A DNA stretch of 64,000 nucleotides from Palaemon carinicauda (Eukaryota; Arthropoda; Malacostraca; Decapoda; Palaemonidae): contig NC_090746.1 in the NCBI RefSeq assembly GCF_036898095.1, positions 50,919,569 to 50,983,568 on the forward strand, given 5' to 3'. A program made the translations under genes and the position numbers. Positions 41,996-51,600 of this stretch are shown here, one piece after another (the stretch's first letter is position 1; each line of letters opens with the position of its first letter). Under the pieces are notes generated by a model that was not told the origin of the DNA, ran no database searches, and saw nothing but the letters and a program-made list of their open reading frames with translations.

Positions 41996-44764
41996 CTATG
42001 CAGAGTTAGGTGCAGGTTTCATAACACTACCTGCGGCTACCACAAAATGTTTGACTTCGTGCACTTGTTTCGCATAATGTTTGAAGAAAACACGCGAGGA
42101 TTTCCAGCCTGTGAAACTCTTAAGGTTTTCGAAATCCATACTCTGAAAGAAATTCAGAGACGATGCAACTTTTCTAGGATCGTGACCGGCGGGTGTACTG
42201 TCAGGATCCGCTCTGCGAATGAAGTAGGTGATTTTCGCTCTTAGTTGTTTCAGTGACAGGTCGCTGCCCGATGTTTCTCCTTTGAAGAGTTGGCCTCCAC
42301 CAAAGTCCGAAGTTCTGCGAAGATAGACCTTGAGGCTCTCTACTGGGCATAAAGAGGCATCTTCTTTCAGGGGGCATATTCTCCAAGGGTTCCATCTTTT
42401 GGTGGGTAATTCGTTTTTGGCGAGAAACGTCGGATCCGGGAAGAGGGTAAGGTCTCCTGAGTCAGTAAACAGGATATGACCCTCTTCTCTTGATAATGCC
42501 ACTATTTCGCTGACTCGGGCTCCTGAAGCAAGAACAAAAAGAAATATAACTTTCTGAGTCAGATCCTTGAGAGGGCATGAATCATTATCCAAGTTGGAGG
42601 CGAAATGGAGCACCTTGTCCAAAGACCAGGAGATCGGTTTTGGTGGGGGTGCTGGGCGTAGACGAGCGCATGCTTTCGGCAGTTTATTGAAGATGTCACT
42701 GGACAGATCAATCTGGAAGGCATACAGCAGTGGTCTAGTCAAGGCCGATTTGCAAGTAGAAATCGTGTTGGCTGCCAAGCCCTGTCCATGAAGGTGAATA
42801 AAGAAGGACATGCAGAAATCGATGGTGATTTCCGTAGGATTTTTTGCCTTGACGAATGAGACCCATTTTCTCCAAGATGATTCGTATTGCCGTCTTGTGG
42901 ATTCGGTCTTGTAGTCCTCGAGGAAGTCTAGACTTTTCTTCGAGATCCCAAAACTTTTCTTCGCGGTTAGGGAGAGAAAATCATGAGATGAAGGTCCTTG
43001 ATTTTCGATGATGAAGCGAAGACAGTCGACTTCTGTACTTGCTGGGAGAGAACTGGGCCCGGGAGAGGGATCAGCGTGGGCTGCAGCTCCAGGACCAGGG
43101 GGTACCAATTGCTCCGGGGCCACTTGGGAGCCACTAGGGCCGCTGTCCCTTTGAAGGTTCTCAGCTTGGAGAGGACTTTCAGCAGAAGGTTGGTGGGAGG
43201 GAACAGGTAGATCTTGGACCATCTGTTCCAGTCCAGTGACATGGCGTCCACTGCCTCTGCCTTGGGGTCCTCGTACGGGGCCACATATCGAGGTAGTTGA
43301 TTGTTGTCGCTCGTTGCGAAGAGATCGATCTGAAGTTCTGGGACTTGGTGAGAGATGAAGGAGAATGATCTTGCGTCTAGAGACCATTCCGACTCTATCG
43401 GGCTTGTCCGGGATAGAGCGTCCGCCGTCACATTGCGGAATCCTTGTAGGTGAACTGCAGACAGGTGCCACTTCTTCCTCTCTGCCAGACGGAAGATTGT
43501 CAGAAGCACCTGATTTATCTGGGGCGATCTTGAGCCTTGGCGATTGAGACATCGAACTACCACCGAGTTGTCTAGGGTTAGACGAATATGGATCGAGGGA
43601 GGCGGGGAGAGCTTCTTCAGTGTTAGAAGGACCGCCATGGCCTCCAAGATGTTGATGTGAAACGTCTTGAATAGGGGAGACCATGTGCCTTGAGCCTGTT
43701 TTTGGTGGGAGTGACCTCCCCAACCCTCCAGCGAAGCGTCCGTGTGGATGTTGAGTGATGGAGGTGGGTGTTGAAGAGGGATGGACCTTTTCAGGGCCGT
43801 CGCTTCCGACCACGGCTTGAGGAGAAACCGAAGTCTGTTTGGGAGCCGTCTCTTGAGGTCTCTTCGAGCGATGGATGCAGAACGTCTCCAGACTCCCGCG
43901 GCATCCTTTAGCTGTGCACGAAGCACTGGGTTTGTCACTGAGGCGAACTGTAGAGAGCCTAGAACTCGTTCCTGCTGACGTCTTGAGATCCGTTTGGATT
44001 TCAGCAGTCGCTTGACAGACCCTGCTATTTCCTTCCTTTTCTTCTGGGGAATGGAAAGGCGGTGTGACTGAAGGTTCCACTGGATTCCTAACCATTGGAA
44101 CTTCTGAGCTGGAGAGAAGCGAGATTTCTTCGCGTTTATCTTGAATCCCAGGTGTTCTAGGAACTGGGTGACTTTGCTGCAGGATTTTAAACAATCCTTG
44201 GGCGATGGAGCCCAGACTAGCCAGTCGTCGAGGTAGGCCATCACCTGGACGTCTCTGAGGCGGAGCTGTTGTACTATGACGTCCGCCAGCTTTGTGAAGA
44301 TCCAAGGGGCCACGTTGAGGCCGAAGGGCATGGCCCTGAAGGCGTAGCTTTTTCTTTGGAGTCGAAATCCTAGGTAGGAGGAAGCGTGATGGTTCATTGG
44401 AACGTGCCAGTAGGCATCCGCCAGGTCTATGGAGACCGTGTAAGAACCTCGAGGCAGAAGGGTCCTTATCTGTTGAAGAGTCAGCATCTTGAACTTGTTG
44501 TTCGCTATGAACTTGTTGAGGGGGGATAAGTCTAGAATGACTCTGAGCTTGTCGGAGTCTTTCTTGGGGACGCAAAACAGTCTCCCTTGGAACCTGGTTG
44601 ACTTTACCCTCCTTATCACCTTCTTGTTCAAGAGATCTAGGACATATTCTTCCAGAAGGGGGGTTGATTGTTGGAAGAATTGCTGGAAGGTTGGGGGTGG
44701 TTGAGTCCAACTCCAGCCTAGACCCTTCTTGACGATGCTGTGTGCCCAGGGATCGAAGGTCCAA
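41996..44764 (-). CDS. Element 4 tyrosine recombinase, long frame overlapping RT
   Basis: A 922-codon open frame. The enzyme proper is the last ~335 codons (about 41996-43000): SAM-like domain (STRRQYESSWRKWVSFVKA, GQGLAANTISTCKSAL), catalytic Arg in ASGARVSEIVALS, HxxR in AGHDPRKVASS, nucleophile Tyr in FFKHYAKQV. These match active YR enzymes and nothing is broken. The first ~590 codons use the second frame of the RT gene and are Ser/Pro/Arg-rich with no known domain. Elements 5 and 6 and the outer DIRS keep parts of that frame open too. It is uncertain whether translation begins far upstream or the YR is made separately near 43000. Confidence 0.85.
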   Translation of the reverse strand: MDLRSLGTQHRQEGSRLELDSTTPNLPAILPTINPPSGRICPRSLEQEGDKEGKVNQVPRETVLRPQERLRQAQSHSRLIPPQQVHSEQQVQDADSSTDKDPSASRFLHGLHRPGGCLLARSNEPSRFLLPRISTPKKKLRLQGHALRPQRGPLDLHKAGGRHSTTAPPQRRPGDGLPRRLASLGSIAQGLFKILQQSHPVPRTPGIQDKREEISLLSSSEVPMVRNPVEPSVTPPFHSPEEKEGNSRVCQATAEIQTDLKTSAGTSSRLSTVRLSDKPSASCTAKGCRGSLETFCIHRSKRPQETAPKQTSVSPQAVVGSDGPEKVHPSSTPTSITQHPHGRFAGGLGRSLPPKTGSRHMVSPIQDVSHQHLGGHGGPSNTEEALPASLDPYSSNPRQLGGSSMSQSPRLKIAPDKSGASDNLPSGREEEVAPVCSSPTRIPQCDGGRSIPDKPDRVGMVSRRKIILLHLSPSPRTSDRSLRNERQQSTTSICGPVRGPQGRGSGRHVTGLEQMVQDLPVPSHQPSAESPLQAENLQRDSGPSGSQVAPEQLVPPGPGAAAHADPSPGPSSLPASTEVDCLRFIIENQGPSSHDFLSLTAKKSFGISKKSLDFLEDYKTESTRRQYESSWRKWVSFVKAKNPTEITIDFCMSFFIHLHGQGLAANTISTCKSALTRPLLYAFQIDLSSDIFNKLPKACARLRPAPPPKPISWSLDKVLHFASNLDNDSCPLKDLTQKVIFLFVLASGARVSEIVALSREEGHILFTDSGDLTLFPDPTFLAKNELPTKRWNPWRICPLKEDASLCPVESLKVYLRRTSDFGGGQLFKGETSGSDLSLKQLRAKITYFIRRADPDSTPAGHDPRKVASSLNFFQSMDFENLKSFTGWKSSRVFFKHYAKQVHEVKHFVVAAGSVMKPAPNSA

Positions 44765-45123
44765 CGATCCTGGAATTGGCGGAGTCTTCCTCCCACCGGA
44801 AGCACTTCATTGCTTCTGGTGTCCCGAGGGCTTACTGCCTCGGCCGCTAGCTCCCTTTCCTCCTCTGCCTCTGGAGGGACGGCGAGATGCGTCTCTGCCT
44901 GCACCTCTGCTTGAGCCTCTACCTTTGGGACGAAAGGTAGTTGTCTGTTGCTCAAAGGCAGGGGTGAAAACCGGTGACTGGGACAAAACCGGTTGGGTGA
45001 CCAGCTGAAAGGTCTGTTGTGGCTGAGCAGCCACTTGGGGAGTAGCAGGTCCCGGAAACTGCCGTCTCTGTTGACGTTGCTGGGGTTTTGGCCTGGAGGA
45101 TTTCCTCTTAGGTTGAGGGCCAT
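42967..45123 (-). CDS. Element 4 RT-RNase H-MT-like polyprotein
   Basis: A 718-codon intact frame that copies the element RNA into DNA. Domains by residue: conserved N-terminal block VGGRLRQFQDRWTFDPWAHS (110-129); RT with SIDLADAYWHV (Asp 233), FGLNVAP (267) and YLDDWLVW (297-304); RNase H with Asp 462 (HTDASLEGWGG), Glu 494 (NILEAMAV), Asp 518 (LTLDNS) and Asp 568 (VTADALSR); then the DIRS MT-like block DLFATSDN (600), DWNRWSKIYLFPP (631) and LVAPKWPRSNWYP (663), related to Dam-type methyltransferase domains described in DIRS elements. The first ~105 codons overlap the end of gag. The start is taken as the first Met; frameshifting from gag is equally possible. Confidence 0.9.
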   Translation of the reverse strand: MALNLRGNPPGQNPSNVNRDGSFRDLLLPKWLLSHNRPFSWSPNRFCPSHRFSPLPLSNRQLPFVPKVEAQAEVQAETHLAVPPEAEEERELAAEAVSPRDTRSNEVLPVGGRLRQFQDRWTFDPWAHSIVKKGLGWSWTQPPPTFQQFFQQSTPLLEEYVLDLLNKKVIRRVKSTRFQGRLFCVPKKDSDKLRVILDLSPLNKFIANNKFKMLTLQQIRTLLPRGSYTVSIDLADAYWHVPMNHHASSYLGFRLQRKSYAFRAMPFGLNVAPWIFTKLADVIVQQLRLRDVQVMAYLDDWLVWAPSPKDCLKSCSKVTQFLEHLGFKINAKKSRFSPAQKFQWLGIQWNLQSHRLSIPQKKRKEIAGSVKRLLKSKRISRRQQERVLGSLQFASVTNPVLRAQLKDAAGVWRRSASIARRDLKRRLPNRLRFLLKPWSEATALKRSIPLQHPPPSLNIHTDASLEGWGGHSHQKQAQGTWSPLFKTFHINILEAMAVLLTLKKLSPPPSIHIRLTLDNSVVVRCLNRQGSRSPQINQVLLTIFRLAERKKWHLSAVHLQGFRNVTADALSRTSPIESEWSLDARSFSFISHQVPELQIDLFATSDNNQLPRYVAPYEDPKAEAVDAMSLDWNRWSKIYLFPPTNLLLKVLSKLRTFKGTAALVAPKWPRSNWYPLVLELQPTLIPLPGPVLSQQVQKSTVFASSSKIKDLHLMIFSP

Positions 45124-46765
45124 CGTCCTGAGAGGATTTCCTCTTTTTCGACATGCCCCACTTGTTGAGAAGGTTCCTATTCTCCGTGGCGGCCTTGTCG
45201 GTGATCTCTTTCACAAGGTCGGAGGGAAAGAGGTGCTTACCCCAGATGTTGGAGGAAATCAGCCTCCGGGGTTCGTGTCTCACTGTGGCACTTGAGAACA
45301 CAAATTCACGACAGGCTCTCCGAGCCTTCATGAAATTGTACAGGTCCTTTACCAGAGTCGCCATGTGCGATTTGGCGAGTACCATGTAGTGGTCGGGGAC
45401 TCTGGTGTCACCAGCCATGACGTCAAGCTGTATTTGGAGGGACATGGATGCTGCGAGCCTTTCCTTCGTGTCTTGTTCCCGACGAAGGAGGTGGTCATTA
45501 AGTTTCGGGAGGTCTTCATTAAACTGACGTCCAGCCACGTCAGGATCTAGTTTTCCCACCACGAAGGTATGCTGGATATCTTTCCAGTGTCGAGCGTCGG
45601 GGGGAGTCACCATGGAGAAGGGTCTGCACTCCTCCAGTGCAGGACAGGGCTTCCCTTCTTCCACTGCCTTGTGACACGCAGCGAAGGCCTTTTCCGTAAA
45701 GGGAAGGACTGCGTCGTCGGGTGCGACGTAGGTAGGGGGCTTCTTGCTCAGCGCCGGAAGCTTTGAGCAGGTAAAGCCCCTACTTTTAACAGCGTTGGCC
45801 AACATAGCCTGGGCCTTCGGGAGATCGAAAACTATCACCTCCTTAGGTTCGGTCTCCTCTTTAGAGGCAGGTTCGGATCGAAGCCGGACGTAACAGTCCG
45901 GGTAAGCCTCAAAGCTCGGGAAGAACTCCACTTCTTCCAGGGCAACCGAGCCGATCTTCTCGCTGATGAAGATCCTGCCCGTTGCGATGATCATATGCTC
46001 AGCATACCTCCAGGGGTTGGCGTGTGAGCATATCGGGAGGTCCTTAACCGAAATCTTCTTAGGTTCTTTGGAACCTCCCATGGACCTGATGTACTCGTGT
46101 GTCACTTGAAGCTTCTGGTCCATAAGGGCTTCTATCATACGGAACATCTCCTGGGCGGATGGGATGGGGTCCGGGGTAGCGGAGGTAGACGGAAGAGACA
46201 CTTCCGTCGGTGTAGGAGTAGGGGCGGGGGTGGAAGGCGGAGCGACCTCCTGCTCCGACTCGATGTAATCCACCTGGTCCTCTTCATCGTCCGCGTCTTA
46301 GGCCATGAGGGTCCTTTCCGTGTTCTCCGAAATATCCGACATACGTTCCTCGTTGTCGGCATCCAGGTGACACTCGTGCATGGACTGGGCCATGACAACA
46401 TCGGGTTCCACCGATATCTGGACAGTAGGGATCTGATCCTTGGGGACCACAGAATCTGGGGATGCCTTTGGGAACAATAAGGCCCTCATGTCTTCAGTGG
46501 CAAGGTACAGTCCAGTGGCATTCTTCTGGAAGCCACGCACCCATTTGCGTAGCTTCTCTCGAGAAGCGTCCCTAACCTCCGCTGAGGGAGGATTGTTGAA
46601 CGCATCGACCAGGCGGTCCTGGCAGACCGTACAGTTCTGCGGGTCCCAGAACTTTAGATCCCCTTTCTTGTTGGCACAAGGGGCGTGGGTCCTACACGCC
46701 GTGTGTCCATAAAAGTGCGGGCGCTTCACTGCACAGAAGCCGTGGTCGCACTTCAGTTGCTCCTC
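44807..46765 (-). pseudogene. Element 4 Gag, one premature stop
   Basis: About 650 codons from a predicted splice acceptor (46766) to the stop at 44807, with one TAA at 46298-46300. The N-terminal Cys/His module reads CDHGFC, then GHTACRTHAPC, then WDPQNCTVC. Next come a basic block (REKLRKWVRGFQKN), an acidic region (MHECHLDADNEERMSD), a Pro-rich linker, and a conserved core with NPWRYAEHMI, VEFFPSFEAYPDCYVRLRSE and PDVAGRQFNEDLPKL. The motif CREFVFSSATVRHEPRRLIS follows, and the C-terminus is Arg/Gly/Ser-rich (RGSSRGAGRDASRR). Element 6 reads through the position of this TAA, so the stop is a private mutation. After the stop the frame is open for 488 codons. Confidence 0.85.
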
Positions 46766-46906
46766 CTGTAAGAGAAAGAGAACATGAGTATGGGGGAGTC
46801 ATAAGGATGACTCTTAAACTAAAGTTAAATATTAACTGGTTAATTTTAACTTAACATTAAGTGTGATGCACAGAGAATGGGCGGAAAGAAGGAGATAGAT
46901 ACATAC
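46766..46906 (-). other. Predicted 5' intron of element 4 gag (141 bp)
   Basis: Sense strand: donor GGA|GTATGT, acceptor TTCTCTTTCTCTTACAG|GAGGAG. Elements 5 and 6 have an acceptor and a GTAGGT or GTATGT donor at the equivalent places. Splicing would be phase 0 to the proposed first exon. Confidence 0.5.
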
Positions 46907-46948
46907 TCCGTGTAACCCACCCGGCTGGTTACCGTGACCTTCATCCAT
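46907..46948 (-). CDS. Candidate first coding exon of element 4 gag
   Basis: A 14-codon stretch (ATG at 46946-46948, reading MDEGHGNQPGGLHG) ends at the donor and joins in frame to the Cys/His exon, which has no upstream ATG of its own. Elements 5 and 6 have similar sequence here, but without a conserved ATG and with one-base length differences, so this exon is tentative. Confidence 0.3.
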
Positions 46949-49083
46949 AGACAATCTGCTGTGACCGAAGGCACAGGATAGAATTCAACATGGAATGCCC
47001 GTAGGGCAGTGGGAATTCTATTGGAAATTGTCAAGGATATAAGGCTAGGACTGAGGCCACTCAGACTCTAGAATTGGGAACTAGAAGATCCCATAGGGTA
47101 ACGGTTTCCGGCAACCAGCTGTGCTAAGATACACACAGCATGCTGGAAATCTGTGATATGCAAGAAGACAGCATGGTTACTAATAGAACGGTAAGATAAT
47201 ACCAATCCATTTACGTAATCAAGTCATCTGGTTGCGATGTAGGGCTATCAACTTCAGATGATAGCTAGTAGAAGGGGGTGCAAGTCGTCTTGACGCCTCC
47301 GGAAGGCTCCGGCAGACCGCCGGAACGCCGGAGGCCGCTCCAGCAGAGTTTCTGGCATTAAGGAAGACAATATATAAGTCAAGAGTAATACCAGGGTGGC
47401 AGCCTCCGGCACAGCGGCGGCACGCCGGTAGGGAGCGGCGGCTCCGGCAGCCGGAGGTAGCCGGCTTGGTGACAGGGACAAGGATGGGTATAGCAGAACC
47501 GGAGTGCCGGCAGTGGATGCCGGCACTCCGGGGGCCGGCCGGTGGACGGACGACTGAGGCTATGAGGAAGAAGGCCATCGGCTAGGCGCCGGAGGCAGGC
47601 GGCAATCTCCCGGCACGCGGGGGACTGGCGGCGCAGAGGGTAAGGGGTAAGTCACCAAGGTAGGAGGTGGGTATCACCGACAGTAGAGGCGGCAAGGGAC
47701 CGGCACCAGGATAGAGAAAGAGACAGAAGGGGGGATGTAGGGGTCCGGCCACGGACCCCAAGACATCCCACCTGAGTGGGTGTACCCATGATAGAGGCTA
47801 GCCCTATCACCCAGAAGCGGGGGCCGCAGAGGACCAGGAGCTAAGGGAGCCCAAGGGAGGGCAGGGAACACCCAAGAGGGGGGAGAACCCCTTAGACAGA
47901 ACGCATCTAGTGGCTAACCCCATAGGACACTATGAAGGGTATATGTACCAGAGCGGACTGCACACAGGAGCTCAAGGTAGCCCTACCACTCCACCCTAGG
48001 GAGGAGTTGTAGGACAGGGGACAGATGGGTATAGACTAACCTAAGCATAGGCTAGGCCATACAAGAGATAGGTGGGGAGGGGAGAAGAGAAGGGTCTTCT
48101 GTGGAGGGGGTTCTGTACCAGAGCGGCCACCAAGGAAGGGAGGACACTCCCTAGCCTAAAGTAAGGCAGCCTGACTGAAAACGGTGCATGGGTATCGTTT
48201 CAGCAAGGTACAGAACTAACCCCTCCAAAACCTAACCTAGAGCAGGGATGTCACACCCTGAACTAGGAAGGTTGGAAGACGTATCGCTATTGCAGGAAAG
48301 GTCAGAGACCTAGCCCCAGCAATAGAGGAAGGACTAGCTGTTCCTCATTCTCGGACGCAACCCTAAGGGGGGATCATTCCCTTAGGGAGGACAGAGAAGC
48401 GATATAATACTCTGATATGAGCTTGATCCCCTTACGTGGTAGGGGGAGCAAGGCTACACAGAGGGGGTGCCCTAAGGCAGGGGATGAAGGAAGCATATAG
48501 GGGTCCTACTTGTAGGTTAGGTTAGAAAGACACACTATCTAACCTGTCCCTTATATGGTCGCTGAAGGCGAAAACACTTGCATCACAGTCAATAGTATTG
48601 TAAAATAATGCCACTATCTTCATAAATAAACCTAGGATCACTGATAAATATCATGCATGAACACTGATATAGGCGCTCTGGCCTAGGGGCTATACTAGCC
48701 AACTGGTATGGGGTCAGTGATGACCGATAAAAAGGCGTCAAAACACGATATAAAAGTTCCTAGCTATGAAGACTAAATAACTAATAGTATCGATTAGTTA
48801 ATAAGGCCGGAAAACGCTGTTGAGGCTATCTAAATAAGGCATGGATAACAACAGCGACGCCATAAAATGGGCGGTCCGGTCGAGGCACAGCTCTGCCACA
48901 AAACATCAAATATCTCGAAAAGTAAAGGTTACTTTACGGTCAGAGCTTATTTAAACAATACTGGAACCTTGTACTCAACTTTCCAGAAGAAGGCGAGGCC
49001 GAAGGTAGCGACATAGCGAAGATGCAAGCCGATAAAAATACACAAGGGAAAATCCGTCTTAGCAAGGCAAGCTACTAGAAGAA
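46949..49083 (-). other. Element 4 5' leader, with GC-rich CCGG-repeat segment
   Basis: About 2.1 kb without a supported gene. 47280-47720 is markedly GC-rich, with many CCGGC/GCCGG motifs. The remainder is purine-rich with short repeated phrases. The frames here are by-products of composition. The same GC-rich segment occurs in elements 5 and 6. Confidence 0.6.
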
Positions 49084-49438
49084 GGATGAGGACGGACGTG
49101 ACGTCATTTAGCAATGGCGCCCGTTTGTTTACGTCTCGAGTACCAAAAGTAGCCACGAATGAGATTAGCTGTGTAACGGCTCCCCAGCTATTCTCCGCCC
49201 CTACACACCGAAGTGTTAACTCTGTTTGGGGTGTAGATAGCTATGTGGTGCGTTAATACATGCGTCCCCTGTTGATATACGATGTCTTAAAAGGGAAACC
49301 TTTAGGATACTCGCTCCAGAAGTTAGAATTCTGTGATAACCTGTGGTTAAATTCTCTGGGAATATTTAGTAGTGATATACCCAAGGAAGCTACCAAAAAG
49401 GAACCTTCCATCAGGACGCCATGGCTTGAGCCCAAAAA
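49084..49438 (-). repeat. Element 4 5' inverted terminal repeat
   Basis: Partner of 40611-40998. In sense orientation it starts TTTTTGGGCTCAAGCCATGG, at the end predicted by the ICR. Confidence 0.9.
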
Positions 49439-50321
49439 TGTATCTGTTGATTTCCAATAGTGCCGTTCATCTCGAGCTAAATCTTTCCTCTTCGGTCTTT
49501 AGACCTAGAGACACTTGATGTTACCGTTATACATCGTTCAGCTGATCATAAAATATGTCAGTGCTTACTGCCCCCTACAGGGAAGAGTCTGGGTAGACTC
49601 GAGGAAAAAACCCGAGGATTGTGAGTTCAGGGAACAATATAGCAAACAGTTTGTATATTAATGTCAACATATACGTAAAGCATAGTCTGTACTAGGATGG
49701 AAATGGCTTGGGCAGATACTGTGCTCCCGGGTCTGTGAAGAGACGGACAGGTTTATATATGTGTAGGAACACTTTAAACAGTAAAATGAACAGTCTAGTA
49801 CAACAAGGTCTTACCTGTTTGCCTGGAACACCATGAATCTTAGTTCTAGTATTGACTTAATTATCAAAAGAGCCAAGGATGCTCTGACTTATGCATTTAA
49901 AGAATTGTTTAAATGACTATTTGAATAAATATTTGGGGCGAAGGAGACGCAAATATTCGTTCTATTGTTTATTACAAAAATAGAAATCATGGTTGTAAAC
50001 AATTACAATGTATGTTGAATAATTCTACATACGAGCATAAACAGTAATAACAGGATAAAAAAGGGGTTTGCCTGAAAAGGAAAATATTAGCCACTCAAGG
50101 GAAACATGCAGTTTCGTTCTTTAATCTGTTGTTACTAAAACACTGTGCATATAAGAATACCTGGCACTTGTGTCAGTTTATTATGCTTAATGTCACCTGT
50201 GTAGGGAGAACAGTCTATAGTGTTATCACTTAAACACAAAACTCAACACGATATGTCTTACGAGTCTATCGTGTACACCCTTCACTATTAGTCCCTAATA
50301 GTGCACTGTTCTTCGCAGTAA
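49439..50321 (-). other. Element 5 3' untranslated region
   Basis: Non-coding and homologous in part to 18690-18880. A candidate AATAAA lies at 49968-49973 (sense strand). Confidence 0.55.
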
Positions 50322-51600
50322 TCAAGCAACGGGTTTTATCACACTGCCCGCCGCCACCACATGAAACTTAATTTCTTGTAATTGCTTCGCGTAGTGCTTG
50401 AAGAAGACCCTCGAGGACTTCCATCCAGTATAAGCACGAAGACTTTCAAACGACATTGTTTGGAAGAAATTCAGAGACGAGGCAACCTTCCTCGGATCAT
50501 GACCTGCGGGTGTACTGTCTGGATCCGCTCTGCGAATGAAGTAGGTGATTTTCGCCCTAATCTGTTTCAAGGATAACGTTGAACCAGAAGTCTCTCCCCT
50601 AAAAAGCTGACCTCTCTTAAAGTCTGAAGTTCTACGAAGATAGACCTTTAGGCATTCCACTGGGCAGAGGGATGCTTCTTCCTTCAGAGGGCAGATTCTC
50701 CAGGGACCCCACCGTTTAGTGGGTAGCTCGTTCTTGGCGAGAAACGTCGGGTCCGGAAAGAGGTTCAGATCTCCATTGTCAGTGAACTAAATGTGGCCAT
50801 CGTCCCTCGAGAGGGCCACTATTTCGCTAACTCTGGCTCCCGAGGCTAGTGCAAACAAGAATATCACCTTCTGAGTCAAGTCTTTCAGCGAGCAATCCTC
50901 ATTATTCAGGGTTGATGCTAAATGAAGAACTTTGTCCAAAGACCATGAAATGGGCTTAGGAGGAGCTGCGGGCCGAAGTTTTGTGCAGGCTTTAGGGATC
51001 TTGTTAAAGATTTCGTTGGAAAAGTCTACCTGGAAGGCATAAAGTATTGGTCTGGCCAGGGCGGATTTACATGTAGTAATCGTATTGGCTGCTAAACCTT
51101 GTTCATGAAGATGGATGAAGAAGGACAAACAGAAGTCCGTTGAAATCTCCTTAGGTTTCTTCGCCTTGACAAAGGCCACCCATTTTTTTTTTTTTTTCAG
51201 GAAGACTCATATTGTCTTCTTGTTGACTTTGACTTGTACTCTTCTAGGAAGTTGATACTGTCCCTAGAAATCCCAAACCGTTTCTTGACCGCTAAGGCGA
51301 GAAAATCATGAGATGAAGGTTCTGGGTTTTCACTGATGAAGCTGAGACAGTCAATTTCTGCACTTGCTGAGTCAGAACTGGGTCCGGCAACGGGATCAGT
51401 TTCAGGCGTAGTTCCATTACCAGGGGGAACCAAACGCTGTTGGGCCACTTGTGGGCCACTATTGCTGCCGTCCCCCGAAAGGATCTCAGCTTGTCGAGGA
51501 CTTTCAGCAGAAGGTTGGTTGGAGGGAATAGGTAGATCTTGGACCATCTGTTCCAATCTATGGACATTGCATCCATCGCTTCCGCTAGAGGATCCTCGTA
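50322..51600 (-). pseudogene. Element 5 tyrosine recombinase pseudogene
   Basis: The catalytic Arg (ASGARVSEIVALS), HxxR (AGHDPRKVASS) and Tyr (FFKHYAKQL) are all present but in broken pieces. A poly(A) expansion on the sense strand (about 51183-51198) creates a stop after QYESS and shifts the frame at the WRKW position. A TAG near 50787-50789, just after DDGHI, replaces a Leu codon. The upstream overlapping frame (51626-53074) is also open, as in element 4. The protein is not functional. Confidence 0.85.

Larger units (their letters stand above)
40611..49438 (-). mobile_element. Element 4: near-intact DIRS retrotransposon
   Basis: A complete 8.8 kb minus-strand DIRS with ITRs of about 340 bases, ICR, YR (41996), RT polyprotein (42967-45123) and gag (44807-46765). 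RT and YR are open with all catalytic residues. Gag has one in-frame TAA. Ends: CGGATTTTGAGCG on the left and, in sense orientation, TTTTTGGGCTCAAGCC at the right. It is inserted 10-20 bases beyond the ICR of element 5, where element 5 sequence continues as TGTATCTGTTGATTTCC at 49439. Confidence 0.92.

Noticed and set aside
46298..46300. Programmed stop-codon readthrough in Gag
   Set aside because: Elements 4, 5 and 6 carry stops at different positions, and element 6 reads through the element 4 site with sense codons, so these are private mutations.
47254..47578. Overlapping 90-119 codon frames rich in Ala/Pro/Arg
   Set aside because: They come from the GC-rich CCGG-repeat leader; equivalent frames in elements 5 and 6 are not conserved in sequence or length.
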